This document shows positions 1 through 8,405 of a DNA stretch of 45,074 bases, in pieces. Below the pieces are notes generated by a model. It made no database searches and had not been told where the DNA came from. It saw only the letters and a list, made by a program, of their open reading frames with translations. The stretch is taken from assembly GCF_001510895.1 (NCBI RefSeq), contig NZ_LPWA01000133.1, forward strand, positions 1-45,074, written 5' to 3'. The translations under genes and the position numbers were made by a program. Numbering within the stretch: position 1 is the stretch's first letter; each line of letters starts with the position of its first letter. This DNA is from Mesorhizobium loti (GTDB lineage: Bacteria; Pseudomonadota; Alphaproteobacteria; Rhizobiales; Rhizobiaceae).

Positions 1-590
1 AGAATCTCACCTTCCAAAGCTGACCTCCAAAAGTCAGCCTTGAATCTGATTTGCCTATCGAAGGGAATCCCAAGCCGTTAAATTGTCACTACAGCCTAGC
101 CCCCAGCCCCGCTAGCCGACGCTGTCCACGATTTTTTGATTGTCCGATTAACGAATCGTAGACCACGCTGTCCTATTCTGGGACAGCGCGGATGTACCAC
201 CCATCGCCCGCGCAGGCGGCTCCGGCGCTCAGGCACCCTACCCCTAGTCGGAGCCGCCACTTTGTATATTACTAGCAAGGGTTGAATCAACTCTTACCAA
301 GCATCGTTGCTGGTGTATTTTACCGATCGCTAAATTTCGAAATATCAATGAGCGCCGCTATGCAAGCGAACTCGCCATCGACTTTGGTTGCCTCGCGCCG
401 GGCTTTGATTTGCTTTCGTCTCCCACGAGCACCAGCGAATCTGGCCGGAGGAAGCGCCATGAATATTAGCAATCAACGATATATTAACGCCTAGGGCGCA
501 GCCTTTCCGTGTCGGGGACGAGAACCGCCCCCTGATCGACGATCCGGCACTTCATGTGCCGAGACGTTCGACCGATGCGGAGCAAAACGC
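1..590. other. region without a recognised gene
   Basis: No convincing coding region is seen in these 590 bases; the short open frames have low-complexity, arginine-rich or unrecognisable translations and no good ribosome binding sites. The stretch is more AT-rich than the rest of the window. A hairpin with 8-bp arms (CGCTGTCC at 166-173, GGACAGCG at 181-188) lies in it, without a following T-run, so it is not an obvious terminator. It may be degraded intergenic DNA. Confidence 0.5.
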
Positions 591-824
591 ATGAGTGTCG
601 AAACAGCGCTGGCGCAGCTGTTGCGCATGCTTCACCGTCGAGCCTTGAATTTGGCAGCCTTGCCGGACGATGAACGAGACCCGCATTACGATCGCATCCG
701 CCGTTCATGCTGCGGAGCAGCCGAACATATCGGCCTGAGCCCCGACAATGCAGCCATCACGGCAAACAGCATGGTTGAATTCACCCGGGCAATGGTCGGG
801 ATCATCGAGGCAAGGCGCGGGTAA
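591..824 (+). CDS. small hypothetical protein (77 aa)
   Basis: I do not recognise this protein. It is short, soluble and mostly helical by composition, with a leucine-rich first half (residues 7-25) and two adjacent cysteines near residue 40 (RRSCCGAAEHIG). The ATG at 591 is preceded by GGAG at 579-582, a well-placed ribosome binding site 8 bases upstream, which is the main reason to accept it as a gene. It stands alone, with no close neighbour on the same strand until 1038. No function is proposed. Confidence 0.5.
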   Translation: MSVETALAQLLRMLHRRALNLAALPDDERDPHYDRIRRSCCGAAEHIGLSPDNAAITANSMVEFTRAMVGIIEARRG

Positions 825-1037
825 GGCGGCGTTCAGCCGTAAGCGCCTAACCAGCTCCCACCACCTTCGCCTGGCAGGCGGGGCTGAGGTTGGTAGGATG
901 GGGTCTGCCCACCGGCCGCCCCATCCATAGCGGCATTACAGCAATTTTTCCCAAGACCCAGAGCCACAGCGCTGCAACGATTGTGGTGGCGATGTTCCAG
1001 CGTCTTGTCGCTGCTCGCTTATCCATTGGAGAAAACC

Positions 1038-1547
1038 ATGACGATTTCCCCTTTTTTCGCTGCTCTCGGGTCTGAAGGTCCGCCCGCCGGCCGGGCGAAA
1101 GACATGGACCTCTATGGCTGGTTGATCGGAAGCTGGGAAATGGACTCGGTCCACTACCTCGACGACGGCACGATCCAGAAATGGGATGGCGAATGCCATT
1201 TTGGCTGGGTGCTCGAAGGCCACGCGATCCAGGACATCTGGATCAGGCCAAAGCGCCCCGCGCCGTCCACCATGTATGGCACGACTTTGCGCGTCTTCGA
1301 TCCCGGAATCGGCGGCTGGCACATCCTCTGGAGCGATCCGCTCAACCAGGATTACTCGCGCCAGATCGGGCGGGCCGAAGGCAAGGACATCGTCCAGATC
1401 GGCGACGACTCGCGCGGTCTGCAGGCCCGGTGGCGGTTCACCGAGATCACTGCCGACAGCTTCCATTGGATCGGCGAGGAAAGAGTTGCCGAGAGCGATC
1501 CTTGGCAAGTGGCTTATGAGCATTTTGCGCGCCGGATGAATACCTGA
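1038..1547 (+). CDS. conserved hypothetical protein, DUF1579/lipocalin-like fold suspected (169 aa)
   Basis: A soluble, tryptophan-rich protein whose sequence alternates short beta-like stretches (GSWEMDSVHYLDDG, GTTLRVFDPGIGGWHILW, QARWRFTEITADSFHW). This resembles small beta-barrel proteins of the DUF1579 type, where a Gly-x-Trp near the start is typical. The assignment rests on pattern only and the function is unknown. ATG 1038 is chosen because GGAG lies about 8 bases upstream (1028-1031); a longer in-frame extension to 981 has no ribosome binding site. It is convergent with the downstream aldehyde dehydrogenase, about 120 bases away. There is no signal peptide or membrane segment. Confidence 0.6.
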   Translation: MTISPFFAALGSEGPPAGRAKDMDLYGWLIGSWEMDSVHYLDDGTIQKWDGECHFGWVLEGHAIQDIWIRPKRPAPSTMYGTTLRVFDPGIGGWHILWSDPLNQDYSRQIGRAEGKDIVQIGDDSRGLQARWRFTEITADSFHWIGEERVAESDPWQVAYEHFARRMNT

Positions 1548-1666
1548 GCTGGGCGGTGGCTGTACTCAGGCGCCGCCTCAGGATGACATGGCACGAAGCG
1601 CGGCGCCGGCCGCGCGATATTCGACGAAGGTTCTGGGGCAGTCGCGTACCGCAACCCGGTATAGGC

Positions 1667-3100
1667 CTACTCAGCCGCCTCGTACCCCGCGATGCCCTTG
1701 ATCTCCAGGAAATCCTCCAGACCATATTCGGCATATTCGCGGCCGTTGCCGGATTGCTTGTAGCCGCCGAAAGGCAGGCCGGCGTCCCAGGTCGGGTAGT
1801 TGATGTAGACGTTGCCGGAGCGCATGCGGGCGGCGGCCTGGCGCGCCTTCTCGATGTCCTTGGCCTGGATGTAGGAGGCAAGGCCGAAGACGGTGTCGTT
1901 GGCCTGCTCGATCGCCTGCTCGACCGTGTCGTAAGGCATGATCGACAGCACCGGGCCGAAGATTTCTTCCTTGGCGATGCGCATGTCATGCGTGACGTTG
2001 GCGAAGACGGTCGGACGGACAAAATAGCCGCGGTTGAGCTCGGCCGGACGGCCGGGGCCGCCGGCCACCAACGTGGCGCCCTCGTCGATGCCGCTCTGGA
2101 TCAACCCTTGAATCTTGTCGAACTGCAGCTGGCTGACCACCGGGCCGAGCTTTGTTGCCGGCGCATCGGCCGGGCCGACGGTGAATTTTTCCGCCGCCTT
2201 CTTGGCGTAACCGGCAGCCTCGTCATGCCGGTCGCGCGGCACGAACATGCGGGTCGGCGCGTTGCAGGACTGGCCGCTGTTGCCGAAGCAACCGGCGACG
2301 CCCTTGGTGACCGCTCTTTCCAGATCGACGTCGGGGAACAGGATGTTGGCCGACTTGCCGCCCAGCTCCTGATGCACGCGCTTGACCGTGTCGGCAGCCG
2401 CCTTGGCGACCAGGATGCCCGCGCGGGTTGAACCCGTAAACGACATCATGTCGACATCCGGGTGGCTGGCCAAGGCCTGGCCGACCGTCGGGCCGTCGCC
2501 GTTGACGAGGTTGAAGACGCCGCTCGGCACGCCAGCCTCGTCGATGATCTCGGCAAAGATGATGGCGTCGAGCGGCGCGATTTCCGACGGCTTCAGCACC
2601 ATGGTGCAGCCTGCGGCGAGCGCCGGGCCGACCTTGCAGGTGATCTGGTTGAGCGGCCAATTCCAAGGCGTGATCAGGCCGACGACGCCGATCGGCTCCT
2701 TGACGATCAGCGACGAGCCCTTCACGTGGCGGAACTGAAAACTCTTCAGCACCTCGGCCATCTTCTCCAGATGCGCCTGGCCGACGCCGACCTGGCTGTC
2801 CAGCGCCATCTGGCGCGGCGCGCCCATCTCGCGCGACACGGCGAGCGCCAGGTCCTTGCTGCGCTTCTTGTAGACCTCAATGACGCGGTTCAGGATATCG
2901 AGCCGCTCCTCGACCTCAGTGAAGCCGAAGGTGGCGAAGGCGCGCTTGGCGGCGGCAACCGCCTTGTCGACATCGGCCTTGGTGCCGAGCGAAATCTGCG
3001 TGAAGGCGTCCTCGGTGGAAGGGTCGATGACATTGAAATTGTTCGGCACCACGGGATCGACCCAGGCGCCGTCGATATAGAACTGCAGATCGTGTGACAT
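1667..3100 (-). CDS. NAD(P)-dependent aldehyde dehydrogenase family protein (477 aa)
   Basis: Oxidises an aldehyde to the acid with NAD(P)+ in the cytoplasm. Family hallmarks are all present: PWNWP around residue 146 (oxyanion-hole Asn147), FTGSTRAG around 221 in the cofactor fold, ELGGKS with general base Glu245, GNSGQSC with catalytic Cys279, and EEIFGPV plus PFGGYKQSG near the C-terminus. The length is normal for the family. ATG 3100 is preceded by GGGAGCG at about 9 bases, so an upstream in-frame extension to 3277 is rejected. The gene is monocistronic and divergent from the YeiH-type gene across 271 bases. The substrate cannot be deduced from sequence or neighbours. Confidence 0.93.
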   Translation of the reverse strand: MSHDLQFYIDGAWVDPVVPNNFNVIDPSTEDAFTQISLGTKADVDKAVAAAKRAFATFGFTEVEERLDILNRVIEVYKKRSKDLALAVSREMGAPRQMALDSQVGVGQAHLEKMAEVLKSFQFRHVKGSSLIVKEPIGVVGLITPWNWPLNQITCKVGPALAAGCTMVLKPSEIAPLDAIIFAEIIDEAGVPSGVFNLVNGDGPTVGQALASHPDVDMMSFTGSTRAGILVAKAAADTVKRVHQELGGKSANILFPDVDLERAVTKGVAGCFGNSGQSCNAPTRMFVPRDRHDEAAGYAKKAAEKFTVGPADAPATKLGPVVSQLQFDKIQGLIQSGIDEGATLVAGGPGRPAELNRGYFVRPTVFANVTHDMRIAKEEIFGPVLSIMPYDTVEQAIEQANDTVFGLASYIQAKDIEKARQAAARMRSGNVYINYPTWDAGLPFGGYKQSGNGREYAEYGLEDFLEIKGIAGYEAAE

Positions 3101-3231
3101 GCTTTCGCTCCCTGTGGGCCGCCGGGCTTCGATTGTGGTGAGGTGACCGTCGTATATAGCCAGAAATAACGATGCGGCGACCGCCCTGTCAAACACAAGC
3201 GGAGGCGATTGAGCCAGTGTGCTGAATTCCT

Positions 3232-3290
3232 GATGCATACCGCCCAAAAATGTGCAGCGGTTTCGGGAAAACGACATCCATAAAAGACAA
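3232..3290. repeat. RIME-like palindromic intergenic element, copy 1 (degenerate)
   Basis: Located between the divergent aldehyde dehydrogenase and YeiH genes. It contains GCGGTTTCGGGAAAACGACAT and an upstream partner CCGCCCAAAAATGTGC, matching the reverse complement of the element at 23741-23805 over most of its length (shared GGTTTCGGGA core and flanking GCAT/GACAT boxes). The arms pair imperfectly. Rhizobial genomes carry many such mosaic palindromes. The rest of the 3101-3371 gap presumably holds both promoters. Confidence 0.6.
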
Positions 3291-3371
3291 TCCTGACAAT
3301 CCGGTCGCGGATGCCAATCGTTCTGAAAAATCGATCATTGTAACTCGAATAATTCGTTGGAAAGATTGGTT

Positions 3372-4466
3372 ATGGAATGGCATTTCCCCGACCAACACGC
3401 CTGGAGAATTGCATTGTCTTTCCTGCCCGTCACCGCGAACGATCTTCCAAACGGACTGAATTCGGGAAGCAAGAGCCCGGCTCTCGCTTCGATCTGGGCC
3501 GGCACCGTGCCGGGGATCGTGCTCGTGGCGATGATCACCTGCGTCGCCTATTCGGCGCGCAACCTCTCCGGGCTTGCGCTGTTCAGCCCGATGATCCTCG
3601 CCGTCGTCGCCGGCCTGGTCTATTCGAACGTTTTGGGCATGCCCGCCCATGCCAAGGCCGGCATCGCGTTTGCGCAGCGCCGCCTGCTGCGCTTCGCCAT
3701 CGTGCTGCTCGGCTTCCAGCTCACGCTCGGCCAGGTGGCCGGCATCGGCCTCGGCGGCGTCGGCATCGTTGCCGCCACGCTTGGCGCGACGTTCCTGTTC
3801 ACCGTCACGCTCGGCCGGCTGATCGGCGTCGACGCCAAGCTCGCACAGCTGATCGCAGCCGGCACCTCGATCTGCGGCGCCTCGGCGATCGTCGCCACCA
3901 ACATCGTCACCGATGCGCGCGACGAGGACGTGACCTACGCCGTCGCCGCGATCACGCTGTTCGGCACGGTCGCCATGCTCGGCTTTCCGCTGCTGGCGCC
4001 GCTGTTCGGCCTCGACCAGCATGCTTTCGGTCTCTGGGCCGGCGCTTCGATCCACGAGGTGGCGCAAGTCATCGGCGCCGGCTTCCAGAACGGCACGTTT
4101 TCAGGCGAGACGGCGACCGTCGCCAAGCTGACGCGCGTCGCCATGCTGGCGCCGATGGTGATCGCGCTCGGCCTGATGGCGCGCCGCGGCAGCACCGATG
4201 CATCCGCCGCCAAGCCGCCGATGCCGTGGTTCGTGGTGGCCTTCGTCGCGATCGTGGCGCTGAACAGCCTGGTGGTGATCCCGGCGCAGCTTCATTCGGT
4301 AGTTGCTCTTTCCGCACAGATCATGCTGACCATGGGCCTCGCCGCCATGGGCCTTCAGGCCGACATCTCGCAGCTTCGCTCGCGCGGCCTGCGCCCGCTG
4401 ATGCTTGCCTTCTCGGCCTTCATTTTCGTCGCGGGCTTCAGCCTGGTGCTGGTGAAGCTCGCCTAG
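3372..4466 (+). CDS. YeiH/UPF0324 family putative sulfate exporter (364 aa)
   Basis: An inner-membrane protein with about ten hydrophobic helices. Recognisable family segments are FAIVLLGFQLTLGQ (about residue 115), AGTSICGASAIVAT (about 165), GLWAGASIHEVAQVIGAG (about 225) and the C-terminal MGLAAMGLQADI. The family (Cons_hypoth698) is annotated as a putative sulfate exporter, but its transport role is poorly established. ATG 3372 is preferred because GGAAAG lies 7 bases upstream; a TTG at 3357 is an alternative. The stop overlaps the convergent msrC-like gene by 4 bases. Confidence 0.88.
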   Translation: MEWHFPDQHAWRIALSFLPVTANDLPNGLNSGSKSPALASIWAGTVPGIVLVAMITCVAYSARNLSGLALFSPMILAVVAGLVYSNVLGMPAHAKAGIAFAQRRLLRFAIVLLGFQLTLGQVAGIGLGGVGIVAATLGATFLFTVTLGRLIGVDAKLAQLIAAGTSICGASAIVATNIVTDARDEDVTYAVAAITLFGTVAMLGFPLLAPLFGLDQHAFGLWAGASIHEVAQVIGAGFQNGTFSGETATVAKLTRVAMLAPMVIALGLMARRGSTDASAAKPPMPWFVVAFVAIVALNSLVVIPAQLHSVVALSAQIMLTMGLAAMGLQADISQLRSRGLRPLMLAFSAFIFVAGFSLVLVKLA

Positions 4467-4960
4467 CCCTCGAAGGAACTCGCCGCGACATAGATCGCGG
4501 CCAGCTTCTCGATGCCGGCCTGGTCCTCCTTGTCGAAGCGGCCAGGCAGCGGGCTGTCGAGGTCGAGCACGCCGAAGACACCGTCGGCGTCGCGCAGCAG
4601 CACCACCAGTTCCGAGCGCGAATCGGCATCGCAGGCGATGTGGCCGGGAAAATCGTGCACGTCCTTGATCAGCATCGACATGCCGAGATCGACCGCCGTG
4701 CCGCAGACGCCCTTGCCAACCGCGATGCGCACGCAGGCAGGCTTGCCCTGGAAGGGGCCGAGCACCAGCTCTTCGTCGGACTGCAGGAAATAGAAGCCGG
4801 CCCAGTTGAGGTCCGGCACCATCTGGTAGATCAGCGCCGACGTATTGGCGGCGTTGGCGATGGAATCGTCCTCGCCTTCCAGCAGCGCTTTCAATTGCGT
4901 GGCCAACTCATTGTAGAAGGCCGGCTTGTTGGTCGTATCGATGGCTGTTGCCGCAAACAT
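4463..4960 (-). CDS. msrC: free methionine-(R)-sulfoxide reductase, GAF-domain type (165 aa)
   Basis: Reduces free L-methionine-(R)-sulfoxide in the cytoplasm, repairing oxidised methionine. The whole protein is one GAF domain with family hallmarks NWAGFYF (residues 52-58), GPFQGKPACVRI, GKGVCGTAV and HIACDADSRSELVV. Three cysteines at 76, 86 and 110 have the spacing (10 and 24) of the catalytic cysteines of E. coli fRMsr as I recall it (84, 94, 118). The start has a GAGAGACGAAAG stretch just upstream. It is convergent with the YeiH-type gene and lies 34 bases downstream of the GNAT toxin gene on the same strand, so read-through from that operon is possible. Confidence 0.9.
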   Translation of the reverse strand: MFAATAIDTTNKPAFYNELATQLKALLEGEDDSIANAANTSALIYQMVPDLNWAGFYFLQSDEELVLGPFQGKPACVRIAVGKGVCGTAVDLGMSMLIKDVHDFPGHIACDADSRSELVVLLRDADGVFGVLDLDSPLPGRFDKEDQAGIEKLAAIYVAASSFEG

Positions 4961-4994
4961 CTTTCGTCTCTCAGTTGCGTTGGCAATCCGGTTC

Positions 4995-5543
4995 CTATGC
5001 CCTCATCAGATCCTGAACGGTTTTGATCGGCAGGAACAGTCGAAGTTCGTTCGATGGCAGCGCGATGAAGCCGTGATCGACGTAGAGCTTTTTTCTACGC
5101 GCCACTTTGGCCGGATCGCCGCAATCCAACACGTCCAGCATCACGACGGCAATTCCGATTTGCTCGGCAACTGTCGCTATACGCACGAGCGCGTCAAGCA
5201 GAAGATCGCCGCCATACCCGTGGCCTGCAAACCGCAGATCGACGCCCATCATGGACAGATAGGCCGCGGGAATGCTTCCGTGTCCCGGTCGTGTTCTCGC
5301 ATATTTGTGCGGCAGTTCGCTATAATCCACCGCGTGCGAATTGATGGCGTAGAAGCCGATCAAATCGCCGTTTGGATCGAGCATCACAAAGACACGAAGA
5401 TTGTCGGCCTTGGACAGCTTGTTGGCTGTCTTCTTGAAGAAATTGTCGACCTGTTCCACGCCGCAGGAAAATGCCGTTCGATCATGCTTTTCCGGATCGA
5501 ACGGCTCAATGATATTGGGCTTTTCGGGCGACTTCGCGATCAC
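4995..5543 (-). CDS. GNAT-family N-acetyltransferase toxin of a type II toxin-antitoxin pair (182 aa)
   Basis: A GNAT-fold acetyltransferase of the class that acetylates aminoacyl-tRNA (TacT/AtaT-like), inferred from family and partner. It shows the usual N-terminal PFDPEKHDRTAFSCG segment (about residues 14-28), where FxCG is common in these toxins, the acetyl-CoA loop GHGYGGDLLLDAL (about 107-119) and a C-terminal RRKKLYVDHGF, whose Tyr is the usual catalytic residue. The ATG overlaps the antitoxin stop in ATGA (5540-5543), indicating translational coupling, antitoxin first. The tRNA target is unknown. Confidence 0.87.
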   Translation of the reverse strand: MIAKSPEKPNIIEPFDPEKHDRTAFSCGVEQVDNFFKKTANKLSKADNLRVFVMLDPNGDLIGFYAINSHAVDYSELPHKYARTRPGHGSIPAAYLSMMGVDLRFAGHGYGGDLLLDALVRIATVAEQIGIAVVMLDVLDCGDPAKVARRKKLYVDHGFIALPSNELRLFLPIKTVQDLMRA

Positions 5544-5848
5544 TTGGAAACGACGGTCTTTCCATACCGGTCAAACGACGCGCGCAGCCGATCTGTCGGG
5601 TCTGGGGGATTGTCGATGGCGGCAAAGAAAGCAGCATGATCGATAGACCGCAAAGTGGTGCGCTCATGGGCCTCTATCGCCTCCATGGCGGCCCTGTATG
5701 CAGCATTCATTGTGAAAACCGAGTCATCCACACCGGCAAGAGCGGCCGCCTGCTGAATGGCTTTTTTGATGCGCGGTTTTGTGCGGAAGTTCATCCGCTC
5801 GCTGCTGCGCTCCTCGATCTCTCGAATTTCATCATGGAAAGTTCCCAT
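5540..5848 (-). CDS. DUF1778-family ribbon-helix-helix antitoxin (102 aa)
   Basis: Neutralises the downstream GNAT toxin and is expected to repress its own operon by binding DNA as a dimer. The DUF1778 ribbon-helix-helix starts at MNFRTKPRIKKAIQQAA (residues 19-35), followed by the helix FTMNAAYRAAMEAIEAH. The C-terminal tail (FFAAIDNPPDPTDRLRASF) is the toxin-binding region typical of the family. The 18-residue N-terminal extension is accepted because ATG 5848 has AAGGAG at 5859-5864, about 10 bases upstream. The promoter and operator lie at 5874-5902. Confidence 0.88.
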   Translation of the reverse strand: MGTFHDEIREIEERSSERMNFRTKPRIKKAIQQAAALAGVDDSVFTMNAAYRAAMEAIEAHERTTLRSIDHAAFFAAIDNPPDPTDRLRASFDRYGKTVVSK

Positions 5849-5873
5849 GTTTTCTGCTCTCCTTCATATGCGC

Positions 5874-5902
5874 TATGTACGCCACTGCGGCGTACAAATC
5901 AA
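5874..5902 (-). promoter_or_regulatory. toxin-antitoxin promoter with embedded operator palindrome
   Basis: On the minus strand TTGATT (5902-5897) and TACATA (5879-5874) are separated by exactly 17 bases and fit a sigma-70 promoter. A perfect inverted repeat, TGTACGCC-N5-GGCGTACA (5876-5896), fills the spacer and overlaps the -10 box. It lies 28-48 bases upstream of the antitoxin start and is the expected site for autorepression by the RHH antitoxin. Confidence 0.65.
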
Positions 5903-5955
5903 GAATGGTGCGCCAAGTCCGAATTGCTATCCTTGTTGCCCAAGATGTTGACTCC

Positions 5956-6933
5956 ATGAACCTCCCTTCACGAGACGGGTCAAAACCAAGCGAAGCCCCC
6001 CTCACCTTCGCCGTGCTGGTCTTTCCCGGCTTTCCGATGATGGCGTTTTCCTCCGTCATCGAGCCGCTGCGTGGCGCCAACATACTTGCCAGGCGCGAAT
6101 GCTACCGCTGGGTGATCGTCGGCGCCGACCCCGGCACGGTCGAAGCCTCGAACGGCGTCGTCATCCAGCCAGGCTTTTCCGCGGCGGACGCGCCGAAGGT
6201 CGACCGCATCGTCGTCTGCTCCGGTGGCGATGCCGATCATGTCGTGGCCGACGAGGCGATGGGCTGGATCCGCAAAAGCCTGCGCGGCGGCGCGCATATC
6301 GGTGCGGTGGCCGATGCCGCGTTCTTCCTGGCCCGCGCCGGCCTGCTCGACGGCCATGCCTGCACCTTGCACTGGACCAGCCAGGCCGCCTTCACCGAGG
6401 CGTTTCCGGATATCGAGCTCAGGCGCGATCTCTTCGTCATCGATCGCAAGCGCTTCACCTCGGCCGGCGGCGTCGGCAGCCTCGACATGATGCTGGAGAT
6501 CATCACGCGCGATTACGGCGCCGAACTCGCTGCCGGTGTCGCCGAGTGGTTCGTGCACTCTCCTTTGCGGTCGAGCGTCGACCGCAAGCTGATGCCGCTG
6601 CGCCTGCGCACCGGCGTCCAGAACGAATTGGTGCTGTCGGCCATCGCCATCATGGAGGATGCGGTGGAGGAAAGGCTCGGCATGGCGGAATTGGCTGAAA
6701 GGCTGGGCGTATCGCCCGACAAGCTCGAGCGCAATTTCCGCGCCGAATTGGACATCTCGCCCAATGGGTACTACCGGCGGCTGCGGTTGAAGCGCGCGGC
6801 CGATTTATTGGCGCATTCGACGCTGATGGTGCGCGACGTGGCGCTCGCCTGTGGGTTTGCCTCGATGTCGAGCTTTGCGCGGGCGTTTCGCGAGGAGCAC
6901 GGGCACGCGCCTAAGGCGATGCGGCGGCATTAA
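5956..6933 (+). CDS. GlxA family transcriptional regulator (DJ-1/PfpI-like domain plus AraC HTH, 325 aa)
   Basis: A cytoplasmic transcription regulator. Residues about 15-185 form a DJ-1/PfpI-like ligand domain (FAVLVFPGFPMMAFSSVIEP, FTSAGGVGSLDMMLEII). The nucleophile-elbow cysteine of enzymatic relatives is absent (GAVADAAFFLARAGLLDG), so it is a sensor rather than an enzyme. Residues about 225-325 carry the two AraC helix-turn-helices (MAELAERLGVSPDKLERNF; VRDVALACGFASMSSFARAF). Regulators of this class often control quaternary amine or arginine-derived catabolism. It precedes the DddP-like gene by 146 bases on the same strand. The start is uncertain: ATG 5956 has a weak ribosome site and ATG 5905 is possible. 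Confidence 0.88.
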   Translation: MNLPSRDGSKPSEAPLTFAVLVFPGFPMMAFSSVIEPLRGANILARRECYRWVIVGADPGTVEASNGVVIQPGFSAADAPKVDRIVVCSGGDADHVVADEAMGWIRKSLRGGAHIGAVADAAFFLARAGLLDGHACTLHWTSQAAFTEAFPDIELRRDLFVIDRKRFTSAGGVGSLDMMLEIITRDYGAELAAGVAEWFVHSPLRSSVDRKLMPLRLRTGVQNELVLSAIAIMEDAVEERLGMAELAERLGVSPDKLERNFRAELDISPNGYYRRLRLKRAADLLAHSTLMVRDVALACGFASMSSFARAFREEHGHAPKAMRRH

Positions 6934-7079
6934 GTACCTGCTTTCAATACGCCGAGTTCACCCCCCCCCTCTGTCCCGCCAGCGCTGCAGCTGGGTGCGG
7001 CACTCAGCACAACATCTGCGGGATTCCGCATAGCGATCGTCCATGGCCCAGTTATGTTCGCGAGAACAGGAGGTCTCCC

Positions 7080-8378
7080 ATGAGCATCGTCGTTTTCGAT
7101 CCGGACAGCACCGAGGATGTGGACTTCAAGGACCGCATGCGCCATCCGGCGGCGGCCGATCCCGCCGGCGGCATGTGGCTTTCCGACACCGAGCCGTCCT
7201 TCATCGACGCCGACGCGCTGCGCAAGGGGCGGCTGGCCAAGCTGCGCGCGTGGATGCGCGAAGCGGGCTATGGCGGCATCGTGCTGTTCGATCCCTACAA
7301 CCAGCGCTACGCCACCGGATCGCGCAACATGTTCGGCTATTTCCTGCGCAACTCGACCCGCTACTTCTTCATCCCGACCGAAGGGCCGATCGTGCTGTTC
7401 GAATATCCGCAGAGCTATCATGTCTCCATGGTGCTCGACACGATCGACGAGGCGCGGCCGTCGAAGCTCGTCTGGTCATCGGTCTCCGGGCGCGACGACG
7501 AAACCGCCGGGCCGTTCGCCGACGAGATCACCGAGCTGCTGAAAAAGCATGGCGGCGGCTCGATGAAGCTTGGCCTCGACCGCTGCAGCCATCTGCAGGC
7601 CCTGGCCCTGGAAAAGCGCGGCTGCGAGGTGACGGACTGCCAGGGCGAGATTCTAGCCGTGCGCGCGGTGAAGACGCCGGAGGAAGTGAGATGCCTGCAG
7701 ACCTCGATGGCGGGCGCTGAAGCCGCGGTGGCGGCGGTGCGCGAGGCGATCAAGCCCGGCGTGTCCGAAAACGAGCTGTTCGCCATCATGTATCACGAGG
7801 TGATCCGCCAGGGCGGCGAGTTCATCGAGACACGCCTGCTCACCTCCGGACAGCGCACCAATCCGTGGTTCAACGAAGCGAGCGGCCGCAAGATCAGGCC
7901 GGGCGAGCTGGTCGCGCTCGATACCGACACGATCGGCTGCTACGGCTATTATTCCGACTTCTCGCGCACCTTCCGCTGCGGGCCGGGCAAGCCGACGCCT
8001 TACCAGAAATCGCTCTACCGCATGGCGCACGACCAGGTGCAGCACAATATCGGGATCGTGAAGCCCGGCATGGCTTTCCGCGAGATCGCCGAGAAGGCGT
8101 GGAAGATCCCGGATCGCTTCGTCGACCAGCGCTACACTTCGGTCATGCATGGCGTCGGCATGCATGGCGAAACGCCTTTCATTGCGCACTCGATGGATTA
8201 CGAGACCTATGGCCGCGACGGCATCGTCGTGCCCGGAATGGTGGTGAGCGTGGAAAGCTATATCGGCGAAAAAGGCGGCCGCGAGGGCGTCAAGCTGGAG
8301 GACGAGATCCTGATCACCGAGACCGGCATCGAATTGCTCTCGCGCTTCCCGTATGAAGACGAATTTCTTGACAAGTAG
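7080..8378 (+). CDS. M24-family metalloenzyme, DddP-like (432 aa)
   Basis: A pita-bread-fold M24 (creatinase/aminopeptidase P-type) protein. The C-terminal domain holds a complete metal set: Asp281 and Asp283 (DTDTIG), Asp293 (SDFSRTF), His357 (MHGVG), Glu392 (VESYIGE) and Glu407 (KLEDEI). From memory, DMSP lyase DddP uses Asp295, 297, 307, His371, Glu406 and 421: every position is offset by exactly 14. The stretch IETRLLTSGQRTNPWF is also DddP-like. However, the residue matching DddP Asp377, proposed as catalytic base, is Gly363 here, so DMSP cleavage is doubtful and a hydrolase is possible. AGGAGG at 7069-7074 fixes the start. It follows a GlxA-type regulator and precedes an isochorismatase-family gene by 27 bases. 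Confidence 0.82.
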   Translation: MSIVVFDPDSTEDVDFKDRMRHPAAADPAGGMWLSDTEPSFIDADALRKGRLAKLRAWMREAGYGGIVLFDPYNQRYATGSRNMFGYFLRNSTRYFFIPTEGPIVLFEYPQSYHVSMVLDTIDEARPSKLVWSSVSGRDDETAGPFADEITELLKKHGGGSMKLGLDRCSHLQALALEKRGCEVTDCQGEILAVRAVKTPEEVRCLQTSMAGAEAAVAAVREAIKPGVSENELFAIMYHEVIRQGGEFIETRLLTSGQRTNPWFNEASGRKIRPGELVALDTDTIGCYGYYSDFSRTFRCGPGKPTPYQKSLYRMAHDQVQHNIGIVKPGMAFREIAEKAWKIPDRFVDQRYTSVMHGVGMHGETPFIAHSMDYETYGRDGIVVPGMVVSVESYIGEKGGREGVKLEDEILITETGIELLSRFPYEDEFLDK

Positions 8379-8405
8379 CGCCCACGTACCGACAGCACAT
8401 TCCGC

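Noticed and set aside
169..185. Possible NifA upstream site (TGT...ACA)
   Set aside because: The spacing is 11 bases rather than the required 10, and no sigma-54 promoter or nif gene is nearby.
3377..5026. 549-codon plus-strand frame across the YeiH and GAF genes
   Set aside because: Arginine-rich shadow translation; it overlaps genes with clear family motifs on both strands.
6962..6970. Run of nine C bases before the DddP-like gene as a phase-variation switch
   Set aside because: It lies well upstream of the ribosome site and not in a coding frame or promoter spacer that I can identify; a single tract is weak evidence.
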